45,523 nucleotides of DNA from JBAZWV01 sp964393325 (GCA_964393325.1 CAYMTE010000008.1:1-45523), one strand, 5' to 3'; positions 1 to 7,350 are shown, numbered from the stretch's first letter. Translations and numbers: made by a program. The notes: generated by a model from the sequence alone, not told the origin.

Positions 1-100
1 CTCGCTCACGATGTTCGCTCCCACGAAAGGGCTTCCGCCCTCTCGTGAGCTCTCCTCCGTAACAGTGGGAACCTCCCGGTTCCCAAACCCTCCCCGTTCT
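1..100. repeat. Hairpin-rich dispersed repeat
   Basis: Non-coding sequence dense in inverted repeats. An outer stem GCTCACGA (4-11) pairs with TCGTGAGC (43-50), with an inner AGGGC/GCCCT stem. A second perfect hairpin, GGGAACCTCCCGGTTCCC, lies at 67-84 and is followed by AAACCCTCCCCG. The same second hairpin plus its CCCTCCC tail recurs at 16398-16425 inside the lepA insertion, so this is a repeated unit rather than a lone stem-loop. It cannot be judged from the window whether it is transcribed. The unit may extend left of the window. Confidence 0.6.
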
Positions 101-121
101 CGCCCAAGATCCTCTCGTAGA

Positions 122-148
122 AACAAAAACACGCCGTCTCGTGACGGC
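122..148 (-). terminator. Rho-independent terminator of tRNA-Gln
   Basis: On the minus strand a GCCGTC/GACGGC stem (133-138 with 143-148, 4-base loop) is followed by GTTTTTGTTT. It lies 10 bases beyond the CCA end of the tRNA, as expected for its terminator. Confidence 0.75.
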
Positions 149-158
149 ATGTTTTATA

Positions 159-232
159 TGGCTCGGGGACTTGGGCTCGAACCAAGATTCACGGCTTCAA
201 AGGCCGCTGTCCTACCATTAGACGATCCCCGA
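159..232 (-). tRNA. tRNA-Gln (anticodon UUG)
   Basis: The minus strand folds into a full cloverleaf: acceptor stem TCGGGGA/TCCCCGA, D arm GTC-TAATGGTAG-GAC, anticodon stem GCGGC/GCCGT with loop CTTTGAA (anticodon TTG, reading CAA/CAG), and T arm CTTGG-TTCGAGC-CCAAG. The discriminator is G and the CCA end is encoded (159-161). The minus-strand terminator lies just downstream. GatC and GatA are also encoded in this window, which fits formation of Gln-tRNA from Glu-tRNA(Gln). The call rests on a manual fold. Confidence 0.95.
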
Positions 233-276
233 ATAGCTCGAAAGCACGGGGAGTATGTCGAAAAAAAGAAGGATTG

Positions 277-723
277 TCAATGTGTTTTTTCGGCTCGGAG
301 CGTCTCTCGTCGTCGTGCGAGAAGGATGCCGATAATGAGGAGGTGCGCACCAAGGGCTTGCAGCGGGATTGGAAGAATAGAGAGCCATGAGTCGTAGTGC
401 ACGGTGCAGGAGACGCCGAGTGTGCACGGAGCAAGTTGCTCTGGGATGATGCCGAAGTAGAGCAGGTTTTGATAGATGGAAATGGTAGTTCCAATACCGA
501 TCAAGACGAGAATGTATCGATATGCTTTTGCATCTTCATACCACAACGCGATGGCGGCAATGAGTACAACCGGGTAGAGCGTAATGCGTTGGTACCAGCA
601 CAGAAGGCATGGAGCGAGATGAAGGACTTCGCTATAAAAAAGACTGCCGGCCATGCCAAATGCGGATATCATGAAGACAAGCGCGTACGCCTGTTTGGAG
701 AGGAAAGCGAGAATTCGCTGCAT
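277..723 (-). CDS. DsbB/BdbC-type disulfide bond formation protein
   Basis: Membrane quinone-dependent thiol oxidase that recycles DsbA-like proteins outside the membrane. The 148 residues hold about four hydrophobic segments. The first loop carries the redox pair C39-L-L-C42 (PCLLCWYQR) and the second loop the pair C100/C106 (PCTLGVSC). That arrangement and the length match BdbC rather than the longer E. coli DsbB. It lies 17 nt after the Smr gene on the same strand, and a TATAAT box (740-745) just upstream could give it its own promoter. Three DsbA-like partners are encoded in the window, the nearest at 1712. Family call is firm; which DsbA it serves is unknown. Confidence 0.9.
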   Translation of the reverse strand: MQRILAFLSKQAYALVFMISAFGMAGSLFYSEVLHLAPCLLCWYQRITLYPVVLIAAIALWYEDAKAYRYILVLIGIGTTISIYQNLLYFGIIPEQLAPCTLGVSCTVHYDSWLSILPIPLQALGAHLLIIGILLARRRETLRAEKTH

Positions 724-739
724 ATCAAGATGAGTTTAC

Positions 740-745
740 ATTATA
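740..745 (-). promoter_or_regulatory. -10 box upstream of dsbB-like gene
   Basis: A perfect TATAAT on the minus strand overlaps the Smr stop codon and sits 16 nt before the dsbB-like ATG. No convincing -35 is seen at the right spacing. Confidence 0.4.
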
Positions 746-1043
746 TCGGTCGTTTTGACAAGGCGGCATAGGTGACCGCGCCGGCTTCGTCGGGACGGCT
801 GGAGGGGCGCCATCCGTCCACGACGGGGTGTGCGGATAGTATAGATTCTGTGGCGCGACGGAGCGTATCCGTCCCACGGCCATGGATGATCCGAACGGCC
901 GAGTCTCGACGCATGAAGGCTTGATGGAGGAAGCTCTCGAGCGCATGCCGCGCCTCGTCGCGATGCATGCCATGGAGATCGATGGTGGGTGCTTCGCCGA
1001 TTTCTGCAGCAAAGAGGGCCGCGTCGGTGGATTCGTTTCTCAT
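741..1043 (-). CDS. Small Smr-domain protein
   Basis: A 100-residue protein consisting almost only of an Smr (small MutS-related) domain, a fold with nicking-nuclease or nucleic-acid-binding activity. Visible motifs are the N-terminal TIDLHGMHRDEA (the conserved LHG-H) and the central IIHGRGT turn. The frame stays open upstream to 1268, but that would run through the divergent nuclease gene, so I chose the ATG at 1043. No Shine-Dalgarno is present. Smr domains are often fused to MutS2; here it stands alone, as in other stand-alone Smr proteins. Cellular target unknown. Confidence 0.8.
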   Translation of the reverse strand: MRNESTDAALFAAEIGEAPTIDLHGMHRDEARHALESFLHQAFMRRDSAVRIIHGRGTDTLRRATESILSAHPVVDGWRPSSRPDEAGAVTYAALSKRPI

Positions 1044-1071
1044 GTTCCCGTATGCTAGCATGGAATTCGCT

Positions 1072-1707
1072 ATGAATACGCGATTTGCCGTATTTGGTGG
1101 AACCTTGGTGGTGTTTGCGTGCCTCGGGGTCGGTCTTATTTTGGCACCGAAGAGCTCGGCGACACAAGCTCCGTCGCATGACATCCCAGAAGGCGTGATG
1201 TGCGCGAGCGATGGGTCATGTCCGCTGCGTACGACAAGTACGCTCCCGCTTGCTCGACCGACGTCCACGGTTCAGACGAATGCGACGGTTGTGCGCGTGG
1301 TTGATGGTGATACATTTGTGGCGGCATTGGATGATGAAGCGGGAGAGTTCAAGGTGCGTATGCTCGGCGTGAATACGCCGGAGACCGTTGATCCACGGAA
1401 GCCAGTGGAGTGTTTTGGAAAAATGGCTTCAGAGCATACGAAGGAGTTGCTGAACGGACAGCGCGTCCGTTTGGAGGAGGATCCGCACGCGGATGAGCGT
1501 GACCGATATGATCGGTTGCTCCGAAACGTTGTATTGTCTGATGGTACGGATGTGAATGCGGCGCTTGTTCGTGATGGATACGCGTATGCATATCTTTCGT
1601 TTCCGCTCGCGCCAGAACGAAAGAGCGAATTGAAGCGTTTGCAAGAGATTGCGCGCGCAGGGGAGCGGGGGTTGTGGGCGCCGGGCGTTTGTTCCGCATC
1701 GTTATAA
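1072..1707 (+). CDS. Secreted thermonuclease-like (SNase) nuclease
   Basis: The protein begins with a positively charged N-terminus and hydrophobic stretch (about residues 5-25, signal peptide or anchor), then a short Ser/Thr-rich linker, then a staphylococcal-nuclease (OB-fold) domain. The domain shows VVDGDTF, VRMLGVNTPE, the catalytic-type DERDRYDRLLR and a late LWAPG. Family members cut DNA and RNA with Ca2+, so a secreted copy could supply nucleotides to a cell with reduced biosynthesis (inference). An in-frame ATG at 1060 is also possible; 1072 was preferred because GGAA lies upstream and a typical signal peptide results. It is divergent from the Smr gene and is followed by a DsbA-like gene starting 4 nt after its stop. 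Confidence 0.88.
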   Translation: MNTRFAVFGGTLVVFACLGVGLILAPKSSATQAPSHDIPEGVMCASDGSCPLRTTSTLPLARPTSTVQTNATVVRVVDGDTFVAALDDEAGEFKVRMLGVNTPETVDPRKPVECFGKMASEHTKELLNGQRVRLEEDPHADERDRYDRLLRNVVLSDGTDVNAALVRDGYAYAYLSFPLAPERKSELKRLQEIARAGERGLWAPGVCSASL

Positions 1708-1711
1708 CGAT

Positions 1712-2401
1712 ATGATTGCAACACGATTTTCTTTTTCTTCATCACAGCGGGTTGTGCTTTTTGGAGGCGTTCTCCTTCTACTTGTCCTAGGCCTCTTTCT
1801 TCTGATGCGGGCGAAGCCTGTAACGGGAAAACCAGAGGATACGACGTCCCTCTTCGCGTCCACGGAGCTGTCTCCGACGTCGACGCCGCAATTGCTCGCA
1901 TCATGGGCTCCGACGGAGGGGCCGTTTTCGGCAAAAGTCACGATCGTGGAGTTTTTGGATTTTCAATGTCAGGGATGCGGCGGGTATCATCCTGTGCTCA
2001 AGCAGATGCGAGAAGAATTTGCCGGGAAGATAAAATTCGTCGCGCGACAATTTCCGATTGTTGAAATTCACCAATACGCACTCGGCGCGGCTATCGCAAG
2101 CGTGTGTGCACAGCGACAGGGGAAGTTCTTTGAATATGCGGACGTGTTGTTCGCGAACCAAACGTACTTGCGACGGAACGATCTTGAGCACTATGCAGAA
2201 GAGTTGAGTTTGGACGTTCCGACATTTACCGCGTGTCTTGATGATGCGTCGGCGCAAGAACAAGTCATCCGTGATCGTAAGGAGGGGGAGGCGCTTGGTA
2301 TCAAATTCACCCCGTCGATTTTTATCAACGGTAAGCTCTTGGAAGAGCTCCCGTCGCCCGAGGATTTGCGCAACATGATTGCGCGCGAACTTGCGCCATA
2401 G
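1712..2401 (+). CDS. Membrane-anchored DsbA-like thioredoxin (CQGC)
   Basis: A 229-residue protein with an N-terminal membrane anchor (about residues 13-33), a Thr/Ser/Pro linker and a DsbA-type thioredoxin domain. The active site is C86-Q-G-C89 in FLDFQCQGCGGYHP, and the cis-proline loop is KFTPSIFING. It likely oxidises or isomerises cysteines in exported proteins, perhaps recharged by the DsbB-like protein at 277. The frame is open from 1649 but that start would overlap the nuclease, so the ATG at 1712 is used. It is the first of three DsbA-like paralogues (also 42500 and 43240), each with a different CXXC dipeptide, which suggests distinct redox roles. Confidence 0.88.
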   Translation: MIATRFSFSSSQRVVLFGGVLLLLVLGLFLLMRAKPVTGKPEDTTSLFASTELSPTSTPQLLASWAPTEGPFSAKVTIVEFLDFQCQGCGGYHPVLKQMREEFAGKIKFVARQFPIVEIHQYALGAAIASVCAQRQGKFFEYADVLFANQTYLRRNDLEHYAEELSLDVPTFTACLDDASAQEQVIRDRKEGEALGIKFTPSIFINGKLLEELPSPEDLRNMIARELAP

Positions 2402-2472
2402 GGTCGGCCGAAGGTGTTGGGGGAACAGCCCTGACTTGCGGGATACGGTGGTCTTCCGTAAGCTCCCGGCAT

Positions 2473-3978
2473 ATGTCTATTGATGTTGTTCACGCTGCCG
2501 TGGAGGGGGTGGCCGCAGACCTCGCGATTCTTCCGGTATTTCAAGATGCGAAGAAGTTGTTGGATGTCGTTGGAGCCGTCGATGCGCAGCTGGATGGCGT
2601 TGTTACAGACGCATTGGCGTCAACGCGGATTGAAGGAAAAGAGGGTGAGCGTTTGATGTTTACGCCGTTTGGGAAAATTCGTCCGACGCGCGTTGTGTTT
2701 CTTGGCGTTGGAAAAAAGTCTGATGTGACCGTTGATACCCTGCGGAGATTTGGCGGAACAGTTGCACGTATCGCGCAGGAACAGAAAGCGGCGACCGTGT
2801 CCGTTGTCTTGCCGTCTACGACAGACGGTACCGCGCGAGACGCCGGACAGGCATTTGCCGAAGGGGCGTTGCTCGGTTCCTATCGGTTTCATGCGTTTAA
2901 AGGTGCGCAACATGCGAAAGAGCGGCCACCGCATGAGGTACAACGTATCACCGTGGTTGAGTCGTCTTCTTCGAGCACGAAGTTGGCGCGTGAAGGCGTG
3001 GAGCGTGGACGTGCGTTCGCCGAGGCGACGATCGTTGCGCGAGACGTTGTGAATACACCAGCGTCAGATATGACACCATCGCATCTCGCGAACATCGCGA
3101 CGTCGCTTGCGGCGCGCGGGAACGGGATTACCTGCGAGGTGTTCCACGAGCGCGCAATGGAACAGATGAAGATGAACGCGGCGCTTGCTGTTGCACGAGG
3201 GTCCGTTCATCCGCCGGTTGGTGTGCATCTCGCGTATCGTCCTCGCGCGGCAAAGAAGCGCATTGTCATTGTTGGAAAAGCCGTGACGTTTGATTCGGGC
3301 GGATTGTCGATTAAGCCGGCAGACGGCATGATGACGATGAAGTGCGACATGGCCGGCGCGGCCGCGGTGCTCGGTCTCTTCCAGCTGCTCCCCTCACTCA
3401 AGCCGAACGTTGAGGTTCACGGCGTGTTTTTAGCTGTTGAAAACATGCCGAGTGGAAGTGCGTATCGTCCGGGCGATGTCGTCACGGCGATGGATGGCAC
3501 GACGATTGAGGTCTTGAATACGGATGCAGAAGGACGTGTGACACTGGCGGATGCGTTGTCGTACGCGAAAACACTTGAGCCGGATATCATCATTGATCTC
3601 GCGACCCTGACAGGCGCCTGTATTGTTGCGCTTGGTGAGGAAGTTGCGGCAATTTTGGGAACACATGAACCGTTGATCCAGAAGCTGCTGGCCGCGTCGC
3701 GGGAATCCGGGGAACTGCTGTGGTCTCTTCCGCTGCATGCGACGTATGCGCAACAGATCAAATCAAAGATCGCGGACATTAAAAATATTGGCGGCGGACA
3801 TGGCGCGGGTGTTATTACCGCCGCGCATTTTCTCCGAACGTTCGTCGGTGAAACGCCATGGGCGCATCTCGACATCGCGGGACCGGCGTTTTTTGAACGA
3901 GATATGCGTTCTGATCTGCCGCACGGCGCGAGCGGGTTCGGTGTCAGGCTTCTTGCGCGGTTTCTTTCAAAATATTGA
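2473..3978 (+). CDS. pepA: Leucyl aminopeptidase (M17 family)
   Basis: Cytosolic two-metal aminopeptidase that removes N-terminal residues from peptides. The length (501 residues) is usual for the family. The C-terminal catalytic domain carries the full ligand set: K269 and D274 in VGKAVTFDSGG, K281, D292 in KCDMAGAA, and D351/E353/R355 in NTDAEGRVTLADAL. The N-terminal domain (1-165) is divergent, as usual. It starts 71 nt after the DsbA-like gene with no Shine-Dalgarno, and no terminator with a T-tract separates them. It probably serves in recycling imported or degraded peptides in a cell with limited amino-acid synthesis (inference). Confidence 0.96.
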   Translation: MSIDVVHAAVEGVAADLAILPVFQDAKKLLDVVGAVDAQLDGVVTDALASTRIEGKEGERLMFTPFGKIRPTRVVFLGVGKKSDVTVDTLRRFGGTVARIAQEQKAATVSVVLPSTTDGTARDAGQAFAEGALLGSYRFHAFKGAQHAKERPPHEVQRITVVESSSSSTKLAREGVERGRAFAEATIVARDVVNTPASDMTPSHLANIATSLAARGNGITCEVFHERAMEQMKMNAALAVARGSVHPPVGVHLAYRPRAAKKRIVIVGKAVTFDSGGLSIKPADGMMTMKCDMAGAAAVLGLFQLLPSLKPNVEVHGVFLAVENMPSGSAYRPGDVVTAMDGTTIEVLNTDAEGRVTLADALSYAKTLEPDIIIDLATLTGACIVALGEEVAAILGTHEPLIQKLLAASRESGELLWSLPLHATYAQQIKSKIADIKNIGGGHGAGVITAAHFLRTFVGETPWAHLDIAGPAFFERDMRSDLPHGASGFGVRLLARFLSKY

Positions 3979-4021
3979 TTCGAAAAATCTCAAACGCATT
4001 CGAGCTTGTTGTGAGTTGTGG

Positions 4022-4053
4022 TATACTTTGCATGAATCGTCCACGTTGTGGAC
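4022..4053 (+). promoter_or_regulatory. Glutaredoxin promoter and leader hairpin
   Basis: A TATACT -10 box (4022-4027) lies in the string TGTGGTATACTTT, which recurs exactly before the first pilin gene (30541-30553). The short leader that follows contains a perfect hairpin GTCCAC-GTT-GTGGAC (4039-4053) ending 12 nt before the ATG. No good -35 is visible. Whether the hairpin regulates translation is unknown. Confidence 0.5.
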
Positions 4054-4065
4054 AACCATGCTTGT

Positions 4066-4305
4066 ATGAACATTAAAGTGTATTCAACAAAAACGTGTCC
4101 GTATTGCAAACTGACAAAAGAATTTTTGAACGAGAAAGGGATTTCGTTCGCTGATATCGATGTTGCGGAAGATCCGGCGGCAGCAAACGAAATGGTGAAG
4201 AAGTCCGGTCAGATGGGCGTTCCGGTTATCGATATCGAGGGAACGATCATCGTTGGATGGAACAAGGGTGCGCTTGAGGAAGCATTGGCAAAAGTCGCAG
4301 CGTAA
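4066..4305 (+). CDS. Glutaredoxin-like thiol-disulfide protein
   Basis: A 79-residue single-domain glutaredoxin/NrdH-type protein. The CPYC active site lies in STKTCPYCKLTKEFL near the N-terminus, the cis-proline is in MGVPVI, and a GWNKGALEEAL helix closes the fold. It would reduce protein disulfides or glutathionylated thiols, or supply electrons to ribonucleotide reductase, probably with the thioredoxin reductase at 41547 (inference). The start at 4066 is preferred over an in-frame ATG at 4048, which would run through the leader hairpin. It lies tail to tail with the peroxiredoxin gene across a shared hairpin terminator. Confidence 0.9.
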   Translation: MNIKVYSTKTCPYCKLTKEFLNEKGISFADIDVAEDPAAANEMVKKSGQMGVPVIDIEGTIIVGWNKGALEEALAKVAA

Positions 4306-4326
4306 ACGAAGAACACGATCGAATAC

Positions 4327-4370
4327 AAAACACCGGTGTCCTGGAGAAGGATACCGGTGTTTTCTGTTTG
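4327..4370. terminator. Bidirectional terminator between glutaredoxin and peroxiredoxin
   Basis: A perfect 11-bp stem AAAACACCGGT/ACCGGTGTTTT (4327-4337 with 4353-4363) with a 15-base loop has T-runs on both strands, so it can end transcription of the two convergent genes. Confidence 0.85.
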
Positions 4371-4377
4371 CCGGTGA

Positions 4378-4920
4378 TTATGCTTTTCCGAGCGTTGCCT
4401 CGCCAGGCTTCCATTCCATCGGGCAGAGTTCGCCGGATTGGAGCGCTTCGAGAACACGAATCGTTTCGGACACAGAGCGACCGACCGATCCGGCGCTCAC
4501 GAGGAGATACTTCACGACGCCTTCTGGATCGATTAAGAAGAGGCCGCGTTGTGCTTCACCGCTTGCTTCGTCGAGCACTTGGTAGTCGCGTGCGATGTTC
4601 AAGTTTGTGTCTGCGAGAACGGGATAGCTCACGTCCGCGAGATCGCGTTCGAACCAGGCTTTGTGACACCATGTGGAATCTGTTGACGCGGCGAGAATTT
4701 CGCAGTTCATCTTGCGGAACGTTTCGACCGCATTGTTGAATCCTTTGAGCTCCGTGGGGCAGATGAATGTAAAATCGCGCGGATAAAAGAAGAACGCGAG
4801 CCACTTGCCTTTGTAATCGGATAGGCTGATTTTCGGGTCTGTTTTTCCCTTTTGGTATGCCGGGACGTTTGAGAAGTTCGGTGCAGGATTATTGATGAGA
4901 ATCATATGTGTATCCGTCAT
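4378..4920 (-). CDS. Typical 2-Cys peroxiredoxin (AhpC/Prx1 type)
   Basis: Thiol peroxidase that reduces H2O2 and organic peroxides. The peroxidatic Cys54 sits in FTFICPTEL and the resolving Cys166 in GELCPMEWKPG; R/T/P residues of the active site are present (PRDFTFICPTE). The 180-residue length is normal. Two starts are possible: the first ATG (4920) lies inside the terminal GTCAT of an 85-bp dispersed repeat, and a second in-frame ATG at 4905 gives MILINNPAPNF, closer to the usual N-terminus. It is the last gene of an oxidative-defence group after PrxQ and SOD, separated from SOD by the repeat. Confidence 0.95.
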   Translation of the reverse strand: MTDTHMILINNPAPNFSNVPAYQKGKTDPKISLSDYKGKWLAFFFYPRDFTFICPTELKGFNNAVETFRKMNCEILAASTDSTWCHKAWFERDLADVSYPVLADTNLNIARDYQVLDEASGEAQRGLFLIDPEGVVKYLLVSAGSVGRSVSETIRVLEALQSGELCPMEWKPGEATLGKA

Positions 4921-5000
4921 TCCGACCGACGAGTCCGCGAGGAGCGGAGGAATCCCTTCGAAAGGGTCCCCCGGTTCCGTCGGACGTCGCTCGGGGTGAC
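4916..5000. repeat. 85-bp dispersed element (GTCATTCCGAC family), copy 1
   Basis: The ends are imperfect inverted repeats (GTCATTCCGA and TCGGGGTGAC), with a central hairpin CCCTTCGAAAGGG. The left part matches the minus strand of the 54-bp copy at 6181-6234 almost base for base (GTCATTCCGACC, TCCGCGA, GAGCGGAG, CCCTTC) and shares GTYATTCCGAC plus GGAGCGGAGG with the copy at 12048. The left end provides the first ATG of the peroxiredoxin gene. No ORF lies within, so it behaves like a non-autonomous REP/MITE-like element. Confidence 0.7.
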
Positions 5001-5016
5001 TGAAGAGTGAAAGGGT

Positions 5017-5616
5017 TTATCGTTTTGCGGCCTCGTAAAGTTCGTTTGCCTTCTTCCAATTCAGGTTTTTCCAGAAGTCGGCGATATAGGCTTTGCGGTC
5101 GGATCCGTAATCAATGAAGTAGGCGTGTTCGTACACGTCCATCACGATGATGGGCATACAGCCCCAGATCCCGCCTTGGTTGTGCATGTCCGCTTGGTAG
5201 ACGCGAAGCGCTTGCGCTTTCGTGTCCCAGCAGAGGACGACCCATCCGCGCGCGGCCATGCCACATGCGCTGAAGTACGTGAGAAACTGTTCAAGAGATC
5301 CGAATTGTGACGTGAGCGCGTCAACGAGCGGTCCACTCGCTGTCCCGTCTCCGCCGAGGACGTCGAAGTACCATTCGTGGAGATAGACGCCGTTGACCGC
5401 AAACGTTTCGCCATCCTTGAGACCACGAAGGTCGGAATAGGTTTGGTTCGCTGTCGCGACGTCGCCCGCCTTGATTAGTTCTTCTAGTTTGCCCTGGATC
5501 TCGTTCTTTTTAGTGACGTATCCGGCGTAGAGCTTGTCATGATGGATCGCGATGGTTTTATCGCTGATCCCCGTAAGCGAACCGGAAAACGGAAGTGGCT
5601 GTGGTTCGGTGTTCAT
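5017..5616 (-). CDS. Fe/Mn superoxide dismutase
   Basis: Converts superoxide to H2O2 and O2. Metal ligands are visible: H25 in IHHDKLYAGYV, H80 in GVYLHEWYF, and D160/H164 in MDVYEHAYFIDYG. The 199-residue length is standard. The second-shell segment around the second ligand (YLHEWYF) departs from the usual N-H-x-x-(F/Y)-W, so the Fe or Mn preference cannot be read off. The start codon is 3 nt after the stop of the PrxQ gene, so the two are co-transcribed; the peroxiredoxin downstream would remove the H2O2 produced. No Shine-Dalgarno. Confidence 0.95.
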   Translation of the reverse strand: MNTEPQPLPFSGSLTGISDKTIAIHHDKLYAGYVTKKNEIQGKLEELIKAGDVATANQTYSDLRGLKDGETFAVNGVYLHEWYFDVLGGDGTASGPLVDALTSQFGSLEQFLTYFSACGMAARGWVVLCWDTKAQALRVYQADMHNQGGIWGCMPIIVMDVYEHAYFIDYGSDRKAYIADFWKNLNWKKANELYEAAKR

Positions 5617-5619
5617 AGG

Positions 5620-6078
5620 TTAGGAAGAAATAGCTTTTAAGATGTCAGCGTCTTTTGGCATGCCGCGTTTCAGGAAGAGGATCGTTCCATCTTTTCCAAC
5701 AACGACGACAGTACGTTTGATAACCACGGCCTTGAAGAATTTTTTTGTCGCTCCATAGCGCGCACTCACCTTCTTGTCTTTGTCGATTAAGAGGGGGAAG
5801 GGGAACGCGTGCTTTTTGATGAAGGCTTCGTGACTTTCGGCATCGCCGTGATTGATGCCGAAAACGACCGTATCCGTTCGGATGAATTTTGACCAATCGT
5901 CACGAATCGCGCAGAGCTGCATTGTGCATCCCGGCGTCATATCGCCTGGATAGAAGACGAGAACGACATTCTTTTTTCCTTTGAAATCCGAAAGTGTTAC
6001 CTCGGTTCCTTCCTGGTCTTTTAATGTGAAATCCGGCGCTTTTCCGCCCACGGATAATTCTGGTGCAGGTGCTGGCAT
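5620..6078 (-). CDS. bcp: Atypical 2-Cys peroxiredoxin (PrxQ/BCP)
   Basis: Thiol peroxidase of the bacterioferritin-comigratory-protein class. The peroxidatic Cys51 is in DMTPGCT and the resolving Cys56 lies five residues on (MQLCAIRD), the PrxQ hallmark. With the ATG at 6078 the protein is 152 residues, typical for the family. The frame stays open to 6120, but the 6078 start has a -10-like GATACA six bases upstream, matching the leaderless layout of other genes here. First gene of the prxQ-sod-prx group. Confidence 0.93.
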   Translation of the reverse strand: MPAPAPELSVGGKAPDFTLKDQEGTEVTLSDFKGKKNVVLVFYPGDMTPGCTMQLCAIRDDWSKFIRTDTVVFGINHGDAESHEAFIKKHAFPFPLLIDKDKKVSARYGATKKFFKAVVIKRTVVVVGKDGTILFLKRGMPKDADILKAISS

Positions 6079-6084
6079 AGGTCG

Positions 6085-6090
6085 TGTATC
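6085..6090 (-). promoter_or_regulatory. -10 box giving a leaderless bcp transcript
   Basis: Minus-strand TTGATACA places a GATACA box 6 nt before the chosen bcp ATG, so transcription would begin at or next to the start codon. The same TTGATAC string precedes the thioredoxin reductase gene (41531-41537). Confidence 0.35.
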
Positions 6091-6180
6091 AAGTCTACGC
6101 GCTTGTTTCGGAGGGGGCAACTCGGTTCATCTCATGCGGAGTTTTACCACGTCGAGGCATCGTTTTTGATGCAGATGTTC

Positions 6181-6234
6181 GTCATGGATTGAAGGGGTCT
6201 CTCCGCTCGTCGCGGAATCGTTGGTCGGAATGAC
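6181..6234. repeat. 54-bp dispersed element (GTCATTCCGAC family), copy 2
   Basis: Short copy bounded by GTCAT and GGAATGAC. The reverse complement starts GTCATTCCGACCAACGATTC and continues with CGCGACGAGCGGAG, closely following the left half of the copy at 4916. It lies between the oxidative-defence group and the HD gene pair, outside any gene. Confidence 0.65.
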
Positions 6235-6261
6235 GAAAAATGATGCGAAAGATATTGGTAT

Positions 6262-6285
6262 AAAAAATCCCGACAGAGTCGGGAG
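6262..6285 (-). terminator. Terminator of the HG-variant HD gene
   Basis: Minus-strand TCCCGAC/GTCGGGA stem (7 bp, 4-base loop) followed by six T, a few bases after the stop at 6292. Confidence 0.85.
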
Positions 6286-6291
6286 AGGTCG

Positions 6292-7230
6292 TCAGCCGCA
6301 GATGCGCTCGCCGAACGTGGCGTTCCAGCGCATCAAGCTGTCACGAACCCGCGCGAGCTCGGCGCGCGGAATCCGCTGGGCGAGATATCGGTAGACGAGC
6401 CCGGGACCGCCTTCATCGATGATGATGCTCGCGAATTGCTCGTGCATCACATCGAAGAGGTAGGCGATGATCTGGAGCATCAGCGTCTCGTACGTCGCGC
6501 AGTCCGCGCGGACGAGCGCCTTGTGCTCGCAGAATCGATCGAGCTGGGAAGGGGTGATGTAGCCCCGCTCGGTGCCGTAGTCCGGATCCTGCTCGAGTAG
6601 GTTCGCGGCGTAGGTCGCCTTACGAACCGCGCGCTTCGTCTCCTCGTCCGTGAGGTTTTTACCCACGCGAATCGGCAAGAGGCCGTCGCGTTTGATCGCG
6701 TCGCGGAGCAGGCCGAGGAGTGCGTGTGCGCCGTCGCGGTGCTCCGCGTCGGGATACGCATCCTTGGCGGGTGTTGTGGGGTCCGGCCGGTGCTCGATCG
6801 CGTAGAGCGCGGCGCGCCAGAACGGATGTTCGAGCGCCTTTGCAGCGATCGCGTCCTTCCCGAAGACAGACTCGGAGAAGGTCTGCGCGGCATCCCGACC
6901 GTGGTTCCACGGAGGCCTTGCCTCGCCCTTCAGCGCGCGATTTGCCTCCACGAGCCGGCCGAGGCCGTGCGTGTAGGCGAGGAGGCCGAGTAGTCGCAGC
7001 CGTGTTGGGTTCAGGTCGAGCTCGGCGGCGTTCGTGATGCCGTCTCGCATCCGAGAAGAGATCTCGTGCATCTCCGACTTCCAGGGGTGACTGTGCGGAA
7101 GCGGAGTCATGAGTCGAGCGTATGCGTTGTCCAGATCGCGTCGCATCACGTCGTTCATCTCTTGGATCGGCCCATGCAACGTATCGAGGAGAGCAATGAG
7201 TCCCGGGTTTTTTTCGGCGAAAGTATTCAC
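6292..7230 (-). CDS. Degenerate HD-superfamily protein (HG variant)
   Basis: A 312-residue cytosolic protein, paralogous to the divergent neighbour at 7406. Shared landmarks are His55, the GTE-G-I-P segment, YETLMLQ, and a C-terminal EGGP-x-x-V-x-x-YL block. In the HD core the outer histidines are kept (H110 in WNHGRD, H147 in IEHRP), but the HD dipeptide has become HG (THGLGR, 88-89) and the final metal Asp is replaced (RDAIK against RDLDK in the paralogue). HD enzymes need these acids to bind metal, so this copy is probably not a phosphohydrolase and may regulate or partner the other one (inference). It starts with GTG behind a strong AAAGGAG 5 nt away and has its own promoter. Codons are markedly G/C-ending compared with the core genes. 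Confidence 0.7.
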   Translation of the reverse strand: MNTFAEKNPGLIALLDTLHGPIQEMNDVMRRDLDNAYARLMTPLPHSHPWKSEMHEISSRMRDGITNAAELDLNPTRLRLLGLLAYTHGLGRLVEANRALKGEARPPWNHGRDAAQTFSESVFGKDAIAAKALEHPFWRAALYAIEHRPDPTTPAKDAYPDAEHRDGAHALLGLLRDAIKRDGLLPIRVGKNLTDEETKRAVRKATYAANLLEQDPDYGTERGYITPSQLDRFCEHKALVRADCATYETLMLQIIAYLFDVMHEQFASIIIDEGGPGLVYRYLAQRIPRAELARVRDSLMRWNATFGERICG

Positions 7231-7286
7231 GAGTGCTCCTTTACGGCGTGGATGAGGAAGCAGGAAGTTTGATAAGGAACGGCGCT

Positions 7287-7315
7287 ACGCTAGCGGTTTT
7301 TTGGAGAAATGTCAA
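7287..7315 (-). promoter_or_regulatory. Promoter of the HG-variant gene
   Basis: Minus-strand TTGACA (7310-7315), 17-bp spacer, TAGCGT (7287-7292). Its -35 lies only 6 bp from the -35 of the opposing promoter, so a single bound protein could affect both. Confidence 0.6.
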
Positions 7316-7321
7316 GAAGGA

Positions 7322-7350
7322 TTGACAGAATCGTTAAAAAATGGTATCAA
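7322..7350 (+). promoter_or_regulatory. Promoter of the HD-domain gene
   Basis: TTGACA (7322-7327), 17-bp spacer, TATCAA (7345-7350): a near-consensus sigma-70 promoter followed by a leader of about 50 nt ending in AGGAGG (7395-7400). Confidence 0.75.

Noticed and set aside
11..397. 128-codon open frame at the window start
   Set aside because: Passes through the tRNA-Gln gene and the hairpin repeat and into the antisense of dsbB; not a protein gene.
2402..2472. Terminator between the first DsbA-like gene and pepA
   Set aside because: A weak TACGG/CCGTA stem is present but no T-tract follows, so termination is not supported.
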